Counted from the first letter of the stretch, positions 31,184 to 40,324 are shown. The stretch: 40,999 nt of DNA from Planctomycetota bacterium (GCA_019456145.1 VRUL01000042.1:1-40999), one strand, 5' to 3'. Program-made: numbers and translations. Notes: a model not told the origin generated them from the sequence alone.

Positions 31184-32314
31184 TTATTGCATTCCCCAAT
31201 CCATTCGTTTGGCATATTCTTGTGCTATTTGTCGCATTCTGTGGTAAAGCTCGGCCGGATCATCTTCGGTCGTGACGGTGAGCACAGGTATTACTACAAC
31301 ATCAGGCGTCATAAGCTCCATAATTTCCCCGAATGCAGCCAGGGCCTGTTGCAGCTGAGCAGGAAACTCTATCAAATATATAATCGCTTTTTTTCTGCAC
31401 ACCTTTTTGATAGTAGGTAAATCATTCCTGCTGTTTTCATAAGTCAAATCAATCGCTCTCGGTGCCGGATTGTGTTTTAGATAATATTCCAGACAAGGAT
31501 TCGGCCCACAGTTGTGCAGCCCACCGCCGCCGTATTTTCCAAAAACCATATTGTGATAAGGCAAACTGAATCGCTCATACATTTGCGGTGAAATATTGGC
31601 GCTGATATCGTCGGAGACATGCCCTTTTCGCCCCTCAGGAAACCACGTATCCGGGAAATCGGTAGCGGTAATAGCATCTTGGCCGCCGGCCGCCTCGATT
31701 TGAAGAGCGATGGCCGCCAGGAAAAGTTCCTGTATCTTGCCGAGCAAACACTCGAGCGCCTCGGGATTCTCATACATGGCCAAATAAAGCCCTTCGCCGC
31801 CCAAAAGATCACTGGCAACATTTAATCCGCCGGCCATATCGAGTAAAGATATACTAATCATCCCATGGCCTGCTTCGGCAAAACGCCTTATTCGCTCGGT
31901 CCCTTCAGCCAATTGGCCGCCATCGGCCGCAGGTATCACCAGATCAAAAGCCTCAGCCACATCTTTGAGCACAGGTTCTTTGACACCACAGGTCTGTTCA
32001 GGATTATCACCCCAGAATAGCTCAGCCCCAAAAGCTGTAGCCAATCCGGAGCACCCAACATCCGGCCGCATCGCTGGAATATAGTCGCAGTCCCTGATGC
32101 TCTGCCAGGAATGAGCAACCGTAGACATCGCAGCTTCCAATTGCTTGTCACCGTCTTGAAACTGCTCCCGAATCGAGTATTTCGGCTGCGGATCGGTGAC
32201 AGTAATCATAACGGGAATATGGTCAACGGGCTTGCCGGCCCAGAGGTCGCGGACAAGTTGCTTGCGGTGCTCAATTTCATCTGTGTCAAAACCAATATCT
32301 TTTACTGATAACAC
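31184..32314 (-). CDS. URO-D superfamily methyltransferase (MtaA/CmuC-like)
   Basis: A 376-residue member of the uroporphyrinogen decarboxylase superfamily. It does not look like the heme enzyme: it has the LHNCGPNPC zinc-type Cys/His site near residue 275, as in corrinoid-dependent methyltransferases of the MtaA/CmuA group, and divergent N-terminal residues. HVSDDISANISPQMYERFSLPYH near 229 and the final PDVVVIPVL fit this fold. GTG start with AGGTGG upstream. The pairing with an MttB-type gene suggests it passes a methyl group from a corrinoid protein to an acceptor, or removes one from a substrate. No direct evidence shows which. Confidence 0.82.
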   Translation of the reverse strand: MLSVKDIGFDTDEIEHRKQLVRDLWAGKPVDHIPVMITVTDPQPKYSIREQFQDGDKQLEAAMSTVAHSWQSIRDCDYIPAMRPDVGCSGLATAFGAELFWGDNPEQTCGVKEPVLKDVAEAFDLVIPAADGGQLAEGTERIRRFAEAGHGMISISLLDMAGGLNVASDLLGGEGLYLAMYENPEALECLLGKIQELFLAAIALQIEAAGGQDAITATDFPDTWFPEGRKGHVSDDISANISPQMYERFSLPYHNMVFGKYGGGGLHNCGPNPCLEYYLKHNPAPRAIDLTYENSRNDLPTIKKVCRKKAIIYLIEFPAQLQQALAAFGEIMELMTPDVVVIPVLTVTTEDDPAELYHRMRQIAQEYAKRMDWGMQ

Positions 32315-32401
32315 AAGTCCACCTGAAGATCATTTCTAATCTGCATAACAAGTGCCATAACTTTTATGATATTTTCTCCTTCGCACTTGTACTTTTATAC
32401 G

Positions 32402-33214
32402 CTACTGTAAATATTCGCGTATTTTCTTTAGCGACTCGCTGTGGTCCGTCATCTTCGGAAAATATTCCAAGCCGAAATTGCCCTTATAACCGAGAGTCTC
32501 AAGTTTCCTGAGAATAGCCGGGTAATTGACCTCTGTATCGAAAAGCTCAGCTCTGCCGGGCACACCAGCCGAATGAAAATGACCGATGATATCAATGTTC
32601 TTCTCAATTGTATCGATTATTTTACCCTCCATAATCTGCATATGATAGACATCATAGAGAAGCTTAAGATTATTGCTTTTGATTGCACGAACTATTTCAG
32701 CCGCTTCTTTGGTCGAATCCAGATAATAACCAGGATGGTCCACCAGCGTATTAAGCGGTTCAACCAGAAGTGTGAAATCCTCTTTTTCGGCAATTTCGGT
32801 TGCCTTGGCGAAAGCTCTGTCTAAATTTTCCCGCATTTGTTTCCTTGATAACGCAGGATCAATCACACCTGAAAGCGTAATCCCTTTATTACACCCAATC
32901 GCTTTGCCAAAAGCGATCATCTTGCGAATCTGCTCCAAATACATCTTGTGGTCCTCAGCCTTGACAGGACAGCCCCCTATAGATCCATCCCAGGCGTGCA
33001 TGGCAAAATCGCTTATCGTAACGCCGTGTTCATGGCAGGCCTTTTTCATCGAGGCGGCGTCTTTGGCCTCGAACCGAATGTCTTTGCCGTCCCACGTCCC
33101 TTCCGGATGCCAGAACTCCACCACATCAAACCCGGCTTCGGCAATCTTAGCGATCCTTTCTTCAACGGGCAAATCAGTAAAAACCGTTTCGAGACAAACA
33201 CTTACAGGTATCAT
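32402..33214 (-). CDS. hydroxypyruvate isomerase-like TIM-barrel protein
   Basis: A 270-residue xylose-isomerase-like TIM barrel of the Hyi group. The metal-binding positions are visible: Glu in LLVEPLNT (near 149), Asp/His in LLYDVYHMQ (near 184-187), His in IGHFHSAGVPGR (near 211) and Glu in NFGLEYFP (near 246). Hyi interconverts hydroxypyruvate and tartronate semialdehyde; relatives are sugar or inositol-derivative isomerases, so the exact substrate is open. AAAGGAG precedes the ATG. Twenty-three bp separate it from the aminotransferase gene, and 87 bp from the URO-D gene. Confidence 0.85.
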   Translation of the reverse strand: MIPVSVCLETVFTDLPVEERIAKIAEAGFDVVEFWHPEGTWDGKDIRFEAKDAASMKKACHEHGVTISDFAMHAWDGSIGGCPVKAEDHKMYLEQIRKMIAFGKAIGCNKGITLSGVIDPALSRKQMRENLDRAFAKATEIAEKEDFTLLVEPLNTLVDHPGYYLDSTKEAAEIVRAIKSNNLKLLYDVYHMQIMEGKIIDTIEKNIDIIGHFHSAGVPGRAELFDTEVNYPAILRKLETLGYKGNFGLEYFPKMTDHSESLKKIREYLQ

Positions 33215-33237
33215 CTTTTCACTCCTTTTAACACAAG

Positions 33238-34563
33238 CTACCTTAACATCGCCCGAAGGACCTTATTAATCCCGTTGGCAATCGCGGCACAGTCCCTGTC
33301 CGAATAATTATAATTGATGTCCACTATAATCGCGCGTGATAAAAGGTCAAGCGCACGGGGACACATATCCTGTGAATATTTCGGCAGTTCACTTTCCGGC
33401 ACAGCGCTCCAGGGCAGCCTGTCCGGCGCCACCGACTTTTTATCTAAGATATGCTCCCAGTAATAGTACACATGCCAGTCCCGCACCTTCGAATCATATA
33501 CTCCACCGGCCGGCACACCTTCTGCCTGCATGGCTTCAAGCGCTCGCCGTGTAGTATCAGCATCAGGCAAAAACATAACCAAACAGATTCCAGCGTCACC
33601 GGCCTCGTCGGTCAGTCGCCGAAAACTCACACCATCGAACTTTTCGATGGCCTCCTTAATCATTTTCTTTGCACGCCGGTAGCCGGCAATCATCCCGTCA
33701 GCCTTGCGTATCTGCGCTAAGGCAACAGCGCCCTCCAATTCACTCATACGATAGTTTTCACCACAGAAAAGCTCTCCTTCCTTTTGCTCCCTGGCATACC
33801 GGTCTGGGCGCCAGCATGCAGCACAATCATGCCAGCTTTGTGCACGCGTATAAAGCCATTCGTCATCGGTAGTGACAAACCCACCTTCCCCGCTGACGAT
33901 AACTTTATAGTAATCGAAACTAAAGCACCCGATAGTGCCGATACTCCCCAATCGCCTGCCGCCAAATGATCCACCGCCCGCTTGAGCAACATCTTCAATC
34001 ACGGCTAACCCCTTCTTCTCGGCAATATCCATAATCGCATCCATTTGGGCCGGAGCACCCCGCATATGAACAGGCACAATCGCTTTTGTCCGTTTGGTTA
34101 TCGCCTTTTCAATTGCTTCGGGATTTATACACAGAGTTTCATCAACATCGACAATTACTGGAATAGCATTAGCTGAGACAACCGTAGCTGACGTCGCAAA
34201 AAAAGTATAACCAGGCACTATCACCTCATCACCTGCCCCAATACCCAGGGCCCTGTAACTGGCAACCAGAGCTGACGTGCACGAGTTAACCGCCAGGCAG
34301 TATTCCGTGCTCACCAAATCGGCCATCGCTTTTTCCGCCGCAGCTACTTTACTCGGCTTCGGATTATAGTACCTGAACAAATGCGGGCCTTTTAGATTGT
34401 TCTCGCTTTCGATAATCTGCTTTATCTTAGCCGCATTCTCCGGGCGAAATTCCCACATATCCAGAATTTCCAAAAGCTCATCAACGCCAATCTTTGTTGG
34501 GAAGGGCCCAAGTTCGCAAATCGCCCTGGCTCCTCCCTCAATTGCCAACTTTTCTTCATTCAT
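33238..34563 (-). CDS. DegT/DnrJ/EryC1/StrS-family PLP aminotransferase
   Basis: A 441-residue fold-type I PLP enzyme. NSCTSALVASYRALGIGAGDEVIVPGYTF (near 111-139), VIEDVAQAGGGSFGGRRLGSIG (near 190-211) and the Schiff-base Lys in CFSFDYYKVIVSGEGG (near 214-229) are family hallmarks. Members transaminate keto-sugars or keto-inositols, and a few are dehydratases. Here it sits within a sugar-type cluster next to an Hyi-like isomerase and a Gfo/Idh/MocA-type oxidoreductase, a combination often seen in inositol or amino-sugar metabolism. N-terminal 70 residues (WEFRPENAAKIKQIIESEN) are longer than in the minimal family. Confidence 0.88.
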   Translation of the reverse strand: MNEEKLAIEGGARAICELGPFPTKIGVDELLEILDMWEFRPENAAKIKQIIESENNLKGPHLFRYYNPKPSKVAAAEKAMADLVSTEYCLAVNSCTSALVASYRALGIGAGDEVIVPGYTFFATSATVVSANAIPVIVDVDETLCINPEAIEKAITKRTKAIVPVHMRGAPAQMDAIMDIAEKKGLAVIEDVAQAGGGSFGGRRLGSIGTIGCFSFDYYKVIVSGEGGFVTTDDEWLYTRAQSWHDCAACWRPDRYAREQKEGELFCGENYRMSELEGAVALAQIRKADGMIAGYRRAKKMIKEAIEKFDGVSFRRLTDEAGDAGICLVMFLPDADTTRRALEAMQAEGVPAGGVYDSKVRDWHVYYYWEHILDKKSVAPDRLPWSAVPESELPKYSQDMCPRALDLLSRAIIVDINYNYSDRDCAAIANGINKVLRAMLR

Positions 34564-34582
34564 CTTATATCTTCTTTCAAAA

Positions 34583-34777
34583 TCAGTACCTTGGCGGATC
34601 CATTACAGTAATTTGTTTTATGGCCCGCTTGCCTAAATTGACAAGCCTGTGCTTAAAACCTGCTTTAATATAAAACGAATCTCCTCGCCTGATCGTCCAC
34701 CGGCCCAATCCTTCTATTTCTAATTGTCCCAGCCCACCGGAAAGTATAACTCCGCCAAGGTCAAAGGTATGGTACAC
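34583..34777 (-). pseudogene. cupin-domain remnant, N-terminally truncated
   Basis: Only the second half of a cupin barrel is present: VILSGGLGQLEIEGLGRWTIRRGDSFYIKAG and HRLVNLG (the G(X)5-7PXG(X)2H(X)3N-type motif 2, with KAG in place of PAG). The sole start in frame is a GTG at 34777 without ribosome site. The frame remains open upstream to a TAG near 34864 and codes LQVFLGEGHLKFPFC, which looks like the preceding beta strands, but there is no start codon, and the region runs into the 3' end of the HEAT-repeat gene. The metal-binding HxH of motif 1 is not seen. It may be a decayed gene or use an unusual start. Confidence 0.55.
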
Positions 34778-34835
34778 GCAAAAAGGGAATTTGAGGTGAC
34801 CTTCACCAAGGAAGACTTGTAGTATTAATGGAGTA

Positions 34836-37310
34836 TTATTTTGTCGGTTTACCTGCCTTAATACCTAATCCTTCGAGTTTGTTGCCATTCGGTTTTCGAA
34901 TGGCAAGACAAAACTGCCACGATCCCGTATCCTGTGTAACCTTCAGCAATAAAACATTCCAGCCTTTCTGCAGTGTTACACCCACCTTATGCTCACCCGG
35001 TACCGCCGCACCGCCCTCGGCGTTTGCATGGATCAGCTTGCCGTTGAACCATACTTTATTACCGTCATCGGTGCCGAACTCAAGCCTTGCCGCCTGTTCC
35101 TGATCGGAATGCACCCACGTACGAACATAACCTGCCTTGCGCTGCCCCCTGAGAGTCTTCTGCAGATCAAACATCCATGGACGATCACCGATTTTGCTGA
35201 TTGGAAGTATCTTCCATACCACATCTTCGGCGTCGGTCTGTTCCGGCCCAAATGCTGTATCAAACGTGTTGGCGAAGGGCTTTGAATACGGACCGGAAAC
35301 CTGCCATGCCATGATATAATCTTCGAACTTCTCGACCAGCCGTACAACCGCCGCCGCCTCTTTTTTTATTGCCTGATTCTTAGATTTATTGCGCAAATTC
35401 TGTGCCGCCGATTTAGCCTCATCCGGCATCGGTCCCATCATATTACGAATAATGCCGAGCATTGCAAGTTCGGCCTCGGCCCTTACTTTGTTGTCGGCCA
35501 GCAAAGGGGCAACAATCTTTGTCGCACCGGGATCGCCCGACTTTGCAAGACAAGCCAGGATCAGCTTTTTCTCTTCAGGTCGATCCGCACCCTTCATTAA
35601 CTCACTGCATATATTAAGCATATCCGCCGGAGCCAATCCCCCCATACCCAGTTGCCGAACACACCCGCGTAGCGCTACTATCCGATGTGTTCTGTTTGAG
35701 GTTGTTTGAAAAACTTCCAGCAGTGTACGTGCCGCCGTAGGATTCGGCCAGTCCGCAAGCGTACGAACTGCCGTATCCCGAACCTCAGGATTTCTGTCTT
35801 TAAGCCCCTGACGTACTACTACAAATCCTCTTGCATTACCGATCCCACCGAGTACACGCAGTAAAGAACATTTTGTTGTTGCTGTCGAATTCATCACTGC
35901 AAGTATCGGCTTTGTACCGGTTGCCTCGTCGAGATTCCGGGAAACTGCAACAACCGCCCGTTCCGCTTCGGGCCGGCCCGCATCCCCTTTCAGGTCCAAC
36001 AGCAGTTTGATAAGGGCTTTCTGATGACCAGGCCCTGCCAAATCGGCAAGAGCCTTAAAAGCTGCTCTGCGTACATCGGCATCTTTATCCGAACCTGCGA
36101 CCAACAGTTCATCAACCGCTTCTGCAGCATCGCGATCCCGCAGAATTTCAATCAACTTGACTCTGCCTTCGGCGCTGCTTGTCTTCATGGATTTAACGAT
36201 TTGACCGTTAATATTCTTTCCCGATAACCGCCTCAGACTTGACGCTGACAGCTTTTTTTCCTCATCGTTTTTACCGGTTTCTATTACGTTGACCAATACC
36301 TGTACCGAACCTGCATCACCAATATCCCCCAGCGACTTTATCGCCAGCGCACGAATCTCTGCATTCGAACCGGATGCAGCCTTTGTTATAACAGGCCTCA
36401 ATACCTCCTTTTCGCCCCGCCCAACCAATGCGCCGATCATCAGAACCTGTGTGTCAGCGTCCAGTTTATCAAGGCCCGCCGTAAACCGTTCGGTAACACC
36501 TTGTCCCTTGAGCGTAACAATCATATCGATTGCCAGGCCCCTGGTCTTCCAGTCATTGCTGCCGATAGCCTCGATAAGCATACCTGCAGCCTTATCGGGT
36601 TGAGCCTCAATCAATCCTCGAAACGCACCCATCCGAACATGCTCCGGAGAATTTGCTCGGTGAAGCTGCTTATAAATCGCAACAGCTTCCTGTAAACTGC
36701 CTTTGCCGACCAACTGATCAGCCGCGTTGAGCAATCCGTCGGCAGCAGCGAACCGTTTTTTCTTTCCCGAATATTTATAATGTTCAGAAAGCGCACTCAC
36801 CGCCTTCGATGACCCGATCCTACCCAATGCCCATGCTGCGGCGTATGTGACCTCGGTATCGTTATCTCTGAGCAATGGTACTAAAATATCGTAATTTCGT
36901 TCATTCTCCCGCATAGCAAGCGAATTGATAATTCCAACCTTTACCTTACCGCTGGTCTTGCCCAGCGCATCGCTCAACGCCTTGTCCGCCTCGGGATAGC
37001 GCATAGGCTCCAGTGCATAGCGGGCTATATGCGAAAGTTTTTCATCCGTCAATAATGCTCCCAGTGCCTCAATGGAATCTGGAGTTCCGATTACACGCAA
37101 TATCCGGCACGAGTGGTCTTTTTCCATTGTTGATGCATCGCTCTTTATCGTCTCTATCGCACGTAGTTCGAGATTCTTCAGTTCTGTGGGGCCTCCCTTT
37201 GTCGCGGCCACCACCTCGGTATCGACAGTCCCCGTATCCGCCCACGATGTACCTGTCGCGATAATACAGCCAAATATTAATAAACCAAAAATTAACTGGT
37301 AACGATTCAT
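34836..37310 (-). CDS. exported HEAT-repeat protein with C-terminal beta domain
   Basis: An 824-residue protein with a signal peptide (residues 1-24, ending SWA). Residues 60-640 are a solenoid of HEAT/PBS-lyase-type repeats, e.g. LVPLLRDNDTEVTYAAAWALGRIGSSKAVSAL and VRDTAVRTLADWPNPTAARTLL. From about 663 to the end is a beta-sandwich of the PA14/carbohydrate-binding-like kind (WQVSGPYSKPF, YVRTWVHSDQEQAARLEFGTDDGNKVWFNGKLIH, LQKGWNVLLLKVTQDTGSW). Such proteins are common in planctomycetes next to Gfo/Idh/MocA and sugar-related genes; the role is probably binding in the periplasm, not catalysis. AAGGAG precedes the ATG; 54 bp follow the upstream gene. Confidence 0.85.
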   Translation of the reverse strand: MNRYQLIFGLLIFGCIIATGTSWADTGTVDTEVVAATKGGPTELKNLELRAIETIKSDASTMEKDHSCRILRVIGTPDSIEALGALLTDEKLSHIARYALEPMRYPEADKALSDALGKTSGKVKVGIINSLAMRENERNYDILVPLLRDNDTEVTYAAAWALGRIGSSKAVSALSEHYKYSGKKKRFAAADGLLNAADQLVGKGSLQEAVAIYKQLHRANSPEHVRMGAFRGLIEAQPDKAAGMLIEAIGSNDWKTRGLAIDMIVTLKGQGVTERFTAGLDKLDADTQVLMIGALVGRGEKEVLRPVITKAASGSNAEIRALAIKSLGDIGDAGSVQVLVNVIETGKNDEEKKLSASSLRRLSGKNINGQIVKSMKTSSAEGRVKLIEILRDRDAAEAVDELLVAGSDKDADVRRAAFKALADLAGPGHQKALIKLLLDLKGDAGRPEAERAVVAVSRNLDEATGTKPILAVMNSTATTKCSLLRVLGGIGNARGFVVVRQGLKDRNPEVRDTAVRTLADWPNPTAARTLLEVFQTTSNRTHRIVALRGCVRQLGMGGLAPADMLNICSELMKGADRPEEKKLILACLAKSGDPGATKIVAPLLADNKVRAEAELAMLGIIRNMMGPMPDEAKSAAQNLRNKSKNQAIKKEAAAVVRLVEKFEDYIMAWQVSGPYSKPFANTFDTAFGPEQTDAEDVVWKILPISKIGDRPWMFDLQKTLRGQRKAGYVRTWVHSDQEQAARLEFGTDDGNKVWFNGKLIHANAEGGAAVPGEHKVGVTLQKGWNVLLLKVTQDTGSWQFCLAIRKPNGNKLEGLGIKAGKPTK

Positions 37311-37364
37311 TTTACACTCCTTATCCTGCCAATCCGCTTTGCTAACCTTTTCATAAAAGATCCT

Positions 37365-38633
37365 TTACAGCCTCCACGGCTGACGATAAGCCCTTGTACT
37401 CAATCGATTGGCCTGTTCGTCACCGATAAATTCTTCCTTAACCGGATCCCATTTCACGCTCCTGCCCAGCCGCCGGCAAATATTAGCCGCATGGCAGGCG
37501 GTTATCGAACGGTGCGCCCCCTCTGCCGGAGCCGCCGGCTGCCTTCGCGATTTGAAGCTGTTAAGGAAATCCCTCACATGGTCGTCCACAGGATACCCTT
37601 TTCCCAGCTTGCGTTTGGACCTGAGCGATTCCGGGTGGATATCGATATGCCCTGAATCATCCACTTCTATCCAGCCCTCGGTCCCTTCGAAACGTACACC
37701 GCACGAACCCCGGCCTATGTCAGCCCGAAGGACAAGTTTAAGCCCGTCCTCATAGTATGCCTCTACATCCTTGCCAACGAGATGATAAGTCACCGGCGAA
37801 GTATCATCTTTCTTCGCCGCCCATTGACAAAGATCGACAGTATGGCTTCCCCACTCGGTATACGATCCGCCCGCAAAATCCAGATGACCACCCCAGAATC
37901 CACGTGATGCATACTGGGAATTGTAAGGCCTCCACGCTGCCGGGCCCAGCCACAAATCCCAGTCTAAAACCTCACGAGGCGGTTCCGGTTCTGCAGGCAG
38001 AACAGTCTCGTATGTGTCGTGCCATTTCGGTGCCTTCTCGGCATGAATGGTTTTCAGTTCGCCCAGCAGGCCCTTATGTACGAGGTTAGCTGCAAACATA
38101 AACTGGCTTACGTTTCGCCGCTGCGTTCCGGTCTGGAAGATTCTGCCGTATCGTTTCATTGTATCCGCCACCGCCCGTCCTTCGGTGATTGTCACGCTCA
38201 TCGGTTTTTCGCAGTACATGTCCTTACCAGCCCGGGCCGTCAGGCAGGCCGCCGCCGAATGCCAGTAATCACCCGTAGCGATCAGCACCGCGTCGATATC
38301 TTCTCGTGCCAACAACTCCCGCAGGTCGATATAAACATCGCAGTCGGTATTTCCGTAATGCCGATTGATTGTTGTCTGCGCAAGTTTCCGCCGATTCCCT
38401 TTAACATCGCAGGCAGCGACCATCTGCACATCGTCCTCACGCATAAACGCAGGCATTACATGGCTCGCACGTCCGCCGAATCCGATTGTTCCCATAACAA
38501 TCCGCTCACTTGCCGCAGGCCTACCCTCGGCCCCGAGTGCGGTAGCCGATATAATTGTCGGAAACGCGATCATCCCACCTACACCACGCAAAAAACTGCG
38601 TCGACTTAAACCTTTACCTTTTGTCTGTCCCAT
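37365..38633 (-). CDS. Tat-exported Gfo/Idh/MocA-family oxidoreductase
   Basis: AAGGAGG at 38647-38641 fixes the start at ATG 38633 (422 aa) instead of the longer frame from 38681. Residues 9-17 are a Tat motif (LSRRSFLRG), so it is exported folded to the periplasm. The Rossmann domain starts at IVMGTIGFGG (near 45), and CEKPMSVTI contains the EKP motif with the catalytic-type Lys. The second half has YTEWGSHTVDLCQWA, as in many planctomycete homologues. These enzymes bind NAD(P) tightly and act on sugars; the exact reaction is unknown. First gene of the 12-kb minus-strand cluster, so its upstream region should hold the promoter. Confidence 0.92.
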   Translation of the reverse strand: MGQTKGKGLSRRSFLRGVGGMIAFPTIISATALGAEGRPAASERIVMGTIGFGGRASHVMPAFMREDDVQMVAACDVKGNRRKLAQTTINRHYGNTDCDVYIDLRELLAREDIDAVLIATGDYWHSAAACLTARAGKDMYCEKPMSVTITEGRAVADTMKRYGRIFQTGTQRRNVSQFMFAANLVHKGLLGELKTIHAEKAPKWHDTYETVLPAEPEPPREVLDWDLWLGPAAWRPYNSQYASRGFWGGHLDFAGGSYTEWGSHTVDLCQWAAKKDDTSPVTYHLVGKDVEAYYEDGLKLVLRADIGRGSCGVRFEGTEGWIEVDDSGHIDIHPESLRSKRKLGKGYPVDDHVRDFLNSFKSRRQPAAPAEGAHRSITACHAANICRRLGRSVKWDPVKEEFIGDEQANRLSTRAYRQPWRL

Positions 38634-39190
38634 AGAATCGCCTCCTTCTAAAGAAGCAAAATAGTAAACCACCCTTACCACGAAATCCAGGGCCTGAAAA
38701 ACCGCTAAGGATTATAACACATCCTCAACAGAATAACAAGCTGTCTAAGAATGATATCAACGATTATCACCCGGTTACAATCAAGCAGATGGCAAAAAGA
38801 AGCCAGAATGACAAAAGTAACCGAAGTGCAGGGAACATGAGAGATGGTCATTGAATCCTCTATGAAGCCAGGTCGGTCAAGTCTGAAGTTTTATTTGATT
38901 GGTTCAATCCTCTATCCTGGTTTTCCACAGCAAGTTCTATCTTTTATAAACCTGTGGGCCCACTAAACTGTGCGACAACACCCATTCCGAAAATCGGGCA
39001 TTTAAACCCATGATTCAATTCGGGTTGTCGTTGAGACAAATCAAAATGTGATGAGAAGTAACCGACTCATGTTGACTGCTGCCCATTCTCGCTACACGTC
39101 ACCCTCGTTCATCCTGGTATTCGAACAATGCCCCCTCATTAGTTTACAGGCATCTTAATGCCTGACTACATAATTAGCAGATAGGATTCT
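38634..39190. other. intergenic region with small palindromes
   Basis: About 550 bp without a supported gene. It includes the palindrome GTGGGCCCAC (38954-38963), an imperfect long hairpin CGACAA-(CA)-CCC/GGG-TTGTCG (38973-39030), and the perfect hairpin CAGGCAT-CTTA-ATGCCTG (39147-39164). The minus-strand cluster promoter is expected near 38640-38720 but I cannot define it. Confidence 0.55.
39147..39164 (-). terminator. hairpin downstream of the NEPN/CARDB gene, possible terminator
   Basis: A perfect 7-bp stem CAGGCAT/ATGCCTG with loop CTTA lies 26 bases beyond the stop of the gene at 39191-40183. On the minus strand only TAAAC follows it, so it lacks a proper T-tract and may simply be a dispersed palindrome. 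Confidence 0.25.
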
Positions 39191-40183
39191 TCAACCTTCT
39201 TTGCATGAAATCGATGCTTCGTTGTTCGATTCACAGATCTCTTCAATCTTTCGGTCGGGATCAATAATAGCTTTAAGACCGGGTGAAAGCGTAATCTTAT
39301 TCAGCGTTATTGAAACTTTAGAAGACCGCATATCTTTGGATTCAGGAAGAAGATCTATTACAGTGCGTGCAAGTACACGTTTTTTACCCTGAAAACTACC
39401 CATGATAACTACGGGCAGTTCTCTTACGGGAGCGTTTCCCAGGTTATGAACAGTCAGCTTAAAGGTTGCATGTTTTTCATTTGCGTTGACAATCATGATG
39501 TCGGCTGTACAGATGGCCGGATCGGGCAGAGGTTCCTGACGTTTCAAGGCATTTACAAGTTGAAACTTGATGACAATTTCCCGGCGTGAAGGAATGTCCA
39601 ATTCGTATCTTCCTGCCCGTTCCTGAAGTATAAATCTTTCGATTGTGGGGCGGGGCTTCAGATGTGTTTTTGAAGTGTTTCTTTGAATTGGACCATATTG
39701 GACCTGATATTCGCCTGTTTTTCCGACATTAACACAAGGTGACCCGAAAATGTTAAGGAAAGATTTTATCATCCGCGAAGTTGATACCAGCTTCAACACC
39801 CCCAAATTGGTGTGAAATTGGGTTTGTTTGGGTTCGTATTGGGTTTGTTTTGGCATTATATTGGCTTTAATTGGGTTTGTATTGGCTTTGATTGGGTTCG
39901 TTTTGGGTTCGTTTTTCCCTAGTCCGCTAAGTGTCTCATTTCCATAATCCTTTGTTATAGTAGTAGTTACGTTCATTTGAGTATCCGGTAAATTGGGTTC
40001 GTTTTGCATAATTAAGGAGCAGATTTGTAAAGAATCCTCTACAGTTGTAGAGCGTGTCTTATAGGCACGTAAATAGTTCATTAATCGCGGATTGCGCTGA
40101 TTAAACGGATTTTTTAGCCATAAAAATGTGCGAAATGCAAAAAGGAACAGAGTAATGAAGGGAATCTCATAAAGCTTGTGCAT
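39191..40183 (-). CDS. CARDB-like protein with low-complexity NEPN/KTNPIKAN N-terminal half
   Basis: A 330-residue frame. Residues 5-23 are hydrophobic. Residues 58-125 are Asn/Thr/Pro/Lys/Gln-rich with reiterated KTNPIKAN, NTNPIKAN and KQTQYEPKQTQ; this is repeat-derived DNA rather than a folded domain. Residues 180-325 look like a CARDB-type Ig fold (ADIMIVNANEKHATFKLTVHNLGNAPVRELPVVI and the typical end ATIDPDRKIEE-like, here AIIDPDRKIEEICESNN). CARDB domains bind or display on the cell surface. GAAAGG precedes the ATG but the N-terminal half may not be genuine: the true gene could begin near MIKSFLNIF (about residue 138), or the repeat may have inserted into it. Confidence 0.6.
   Translation of the reverse strand: MHKLYEIPFITLFLFAFRTFLWLKNPFNQRNPRLMNYLRAYKTRSTTVEDSLQICSLIMQNEPNLPDTQMNVTTTITKDYGNETLSGLGKNEPKTNPIKANTNPIKANIMPKQTQYEPKQTQFHTNLGVLKLVSTSRMIKSFLNIFGSPCVNVGKTGEYQVQYGPIQRNTSKTHLKPRPTIERFILQERAGRYELDIPSRREIVIKFQLVNALKRQEPLPDPAICTADIMIVNANEKHATFKLTVHNLGNAPVRELPVVIMGSFQGKKRVLARTVIDLLPESKDMRSSKVSITLNKITLSPGLKAIIDPDRKIEEICESNNEASISCKEG
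39808..40012 (-). repeat. low-complexity NEPN/KTNPIKAN repeat element
   Basis: The DNA reiterates TTGGGTTTG/TTGGGTTCG on the plus strand with a period of about 9-12 and 15-18 bases, coding KTNPIKAN-like units, preceded by a less repetitive part (QNEPNLPDTQMNV...TKDYGNETLSGLGKNEPK). From memory, similar peptides recur in unrelated annotated proteins of Phycisphaerae, which suggests a dispersed repeat. Confidence 0.7.
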
Positions 40184-40300
40184 GAATAGGGCCCTTTCTT
40201 ACTGATTATTGATATTTGACTTGGGCGACTTGCCCTACTCGTGCGGTTCTCCGCTAAATCTGTCGCCCCCCACAGGGAAAGGGGCAAGCTGCTGGCGGTT

Positions 40301-40324
40301 TATGTTTACCTTCTGGTAAACATA
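40301..40324. repeat. 10-bp perfect inverted repeat
   Basis: TATGTTTACC-TTCT-GGTAAACATA, a perfect stem with a four-base loop. The AT-rich arms could be a regulator site or part of a folded leader of the minus-strand gene starting at 40183. Confidence 0.55.

Noticed and set aside
38019..38609. 196-codon plus-strand frame opposite the Gfo/Idh/MocA gene
   Set aside because: No domain or ribosome site; the opposite strand codes a clear Tat-exported oxidoreductase.
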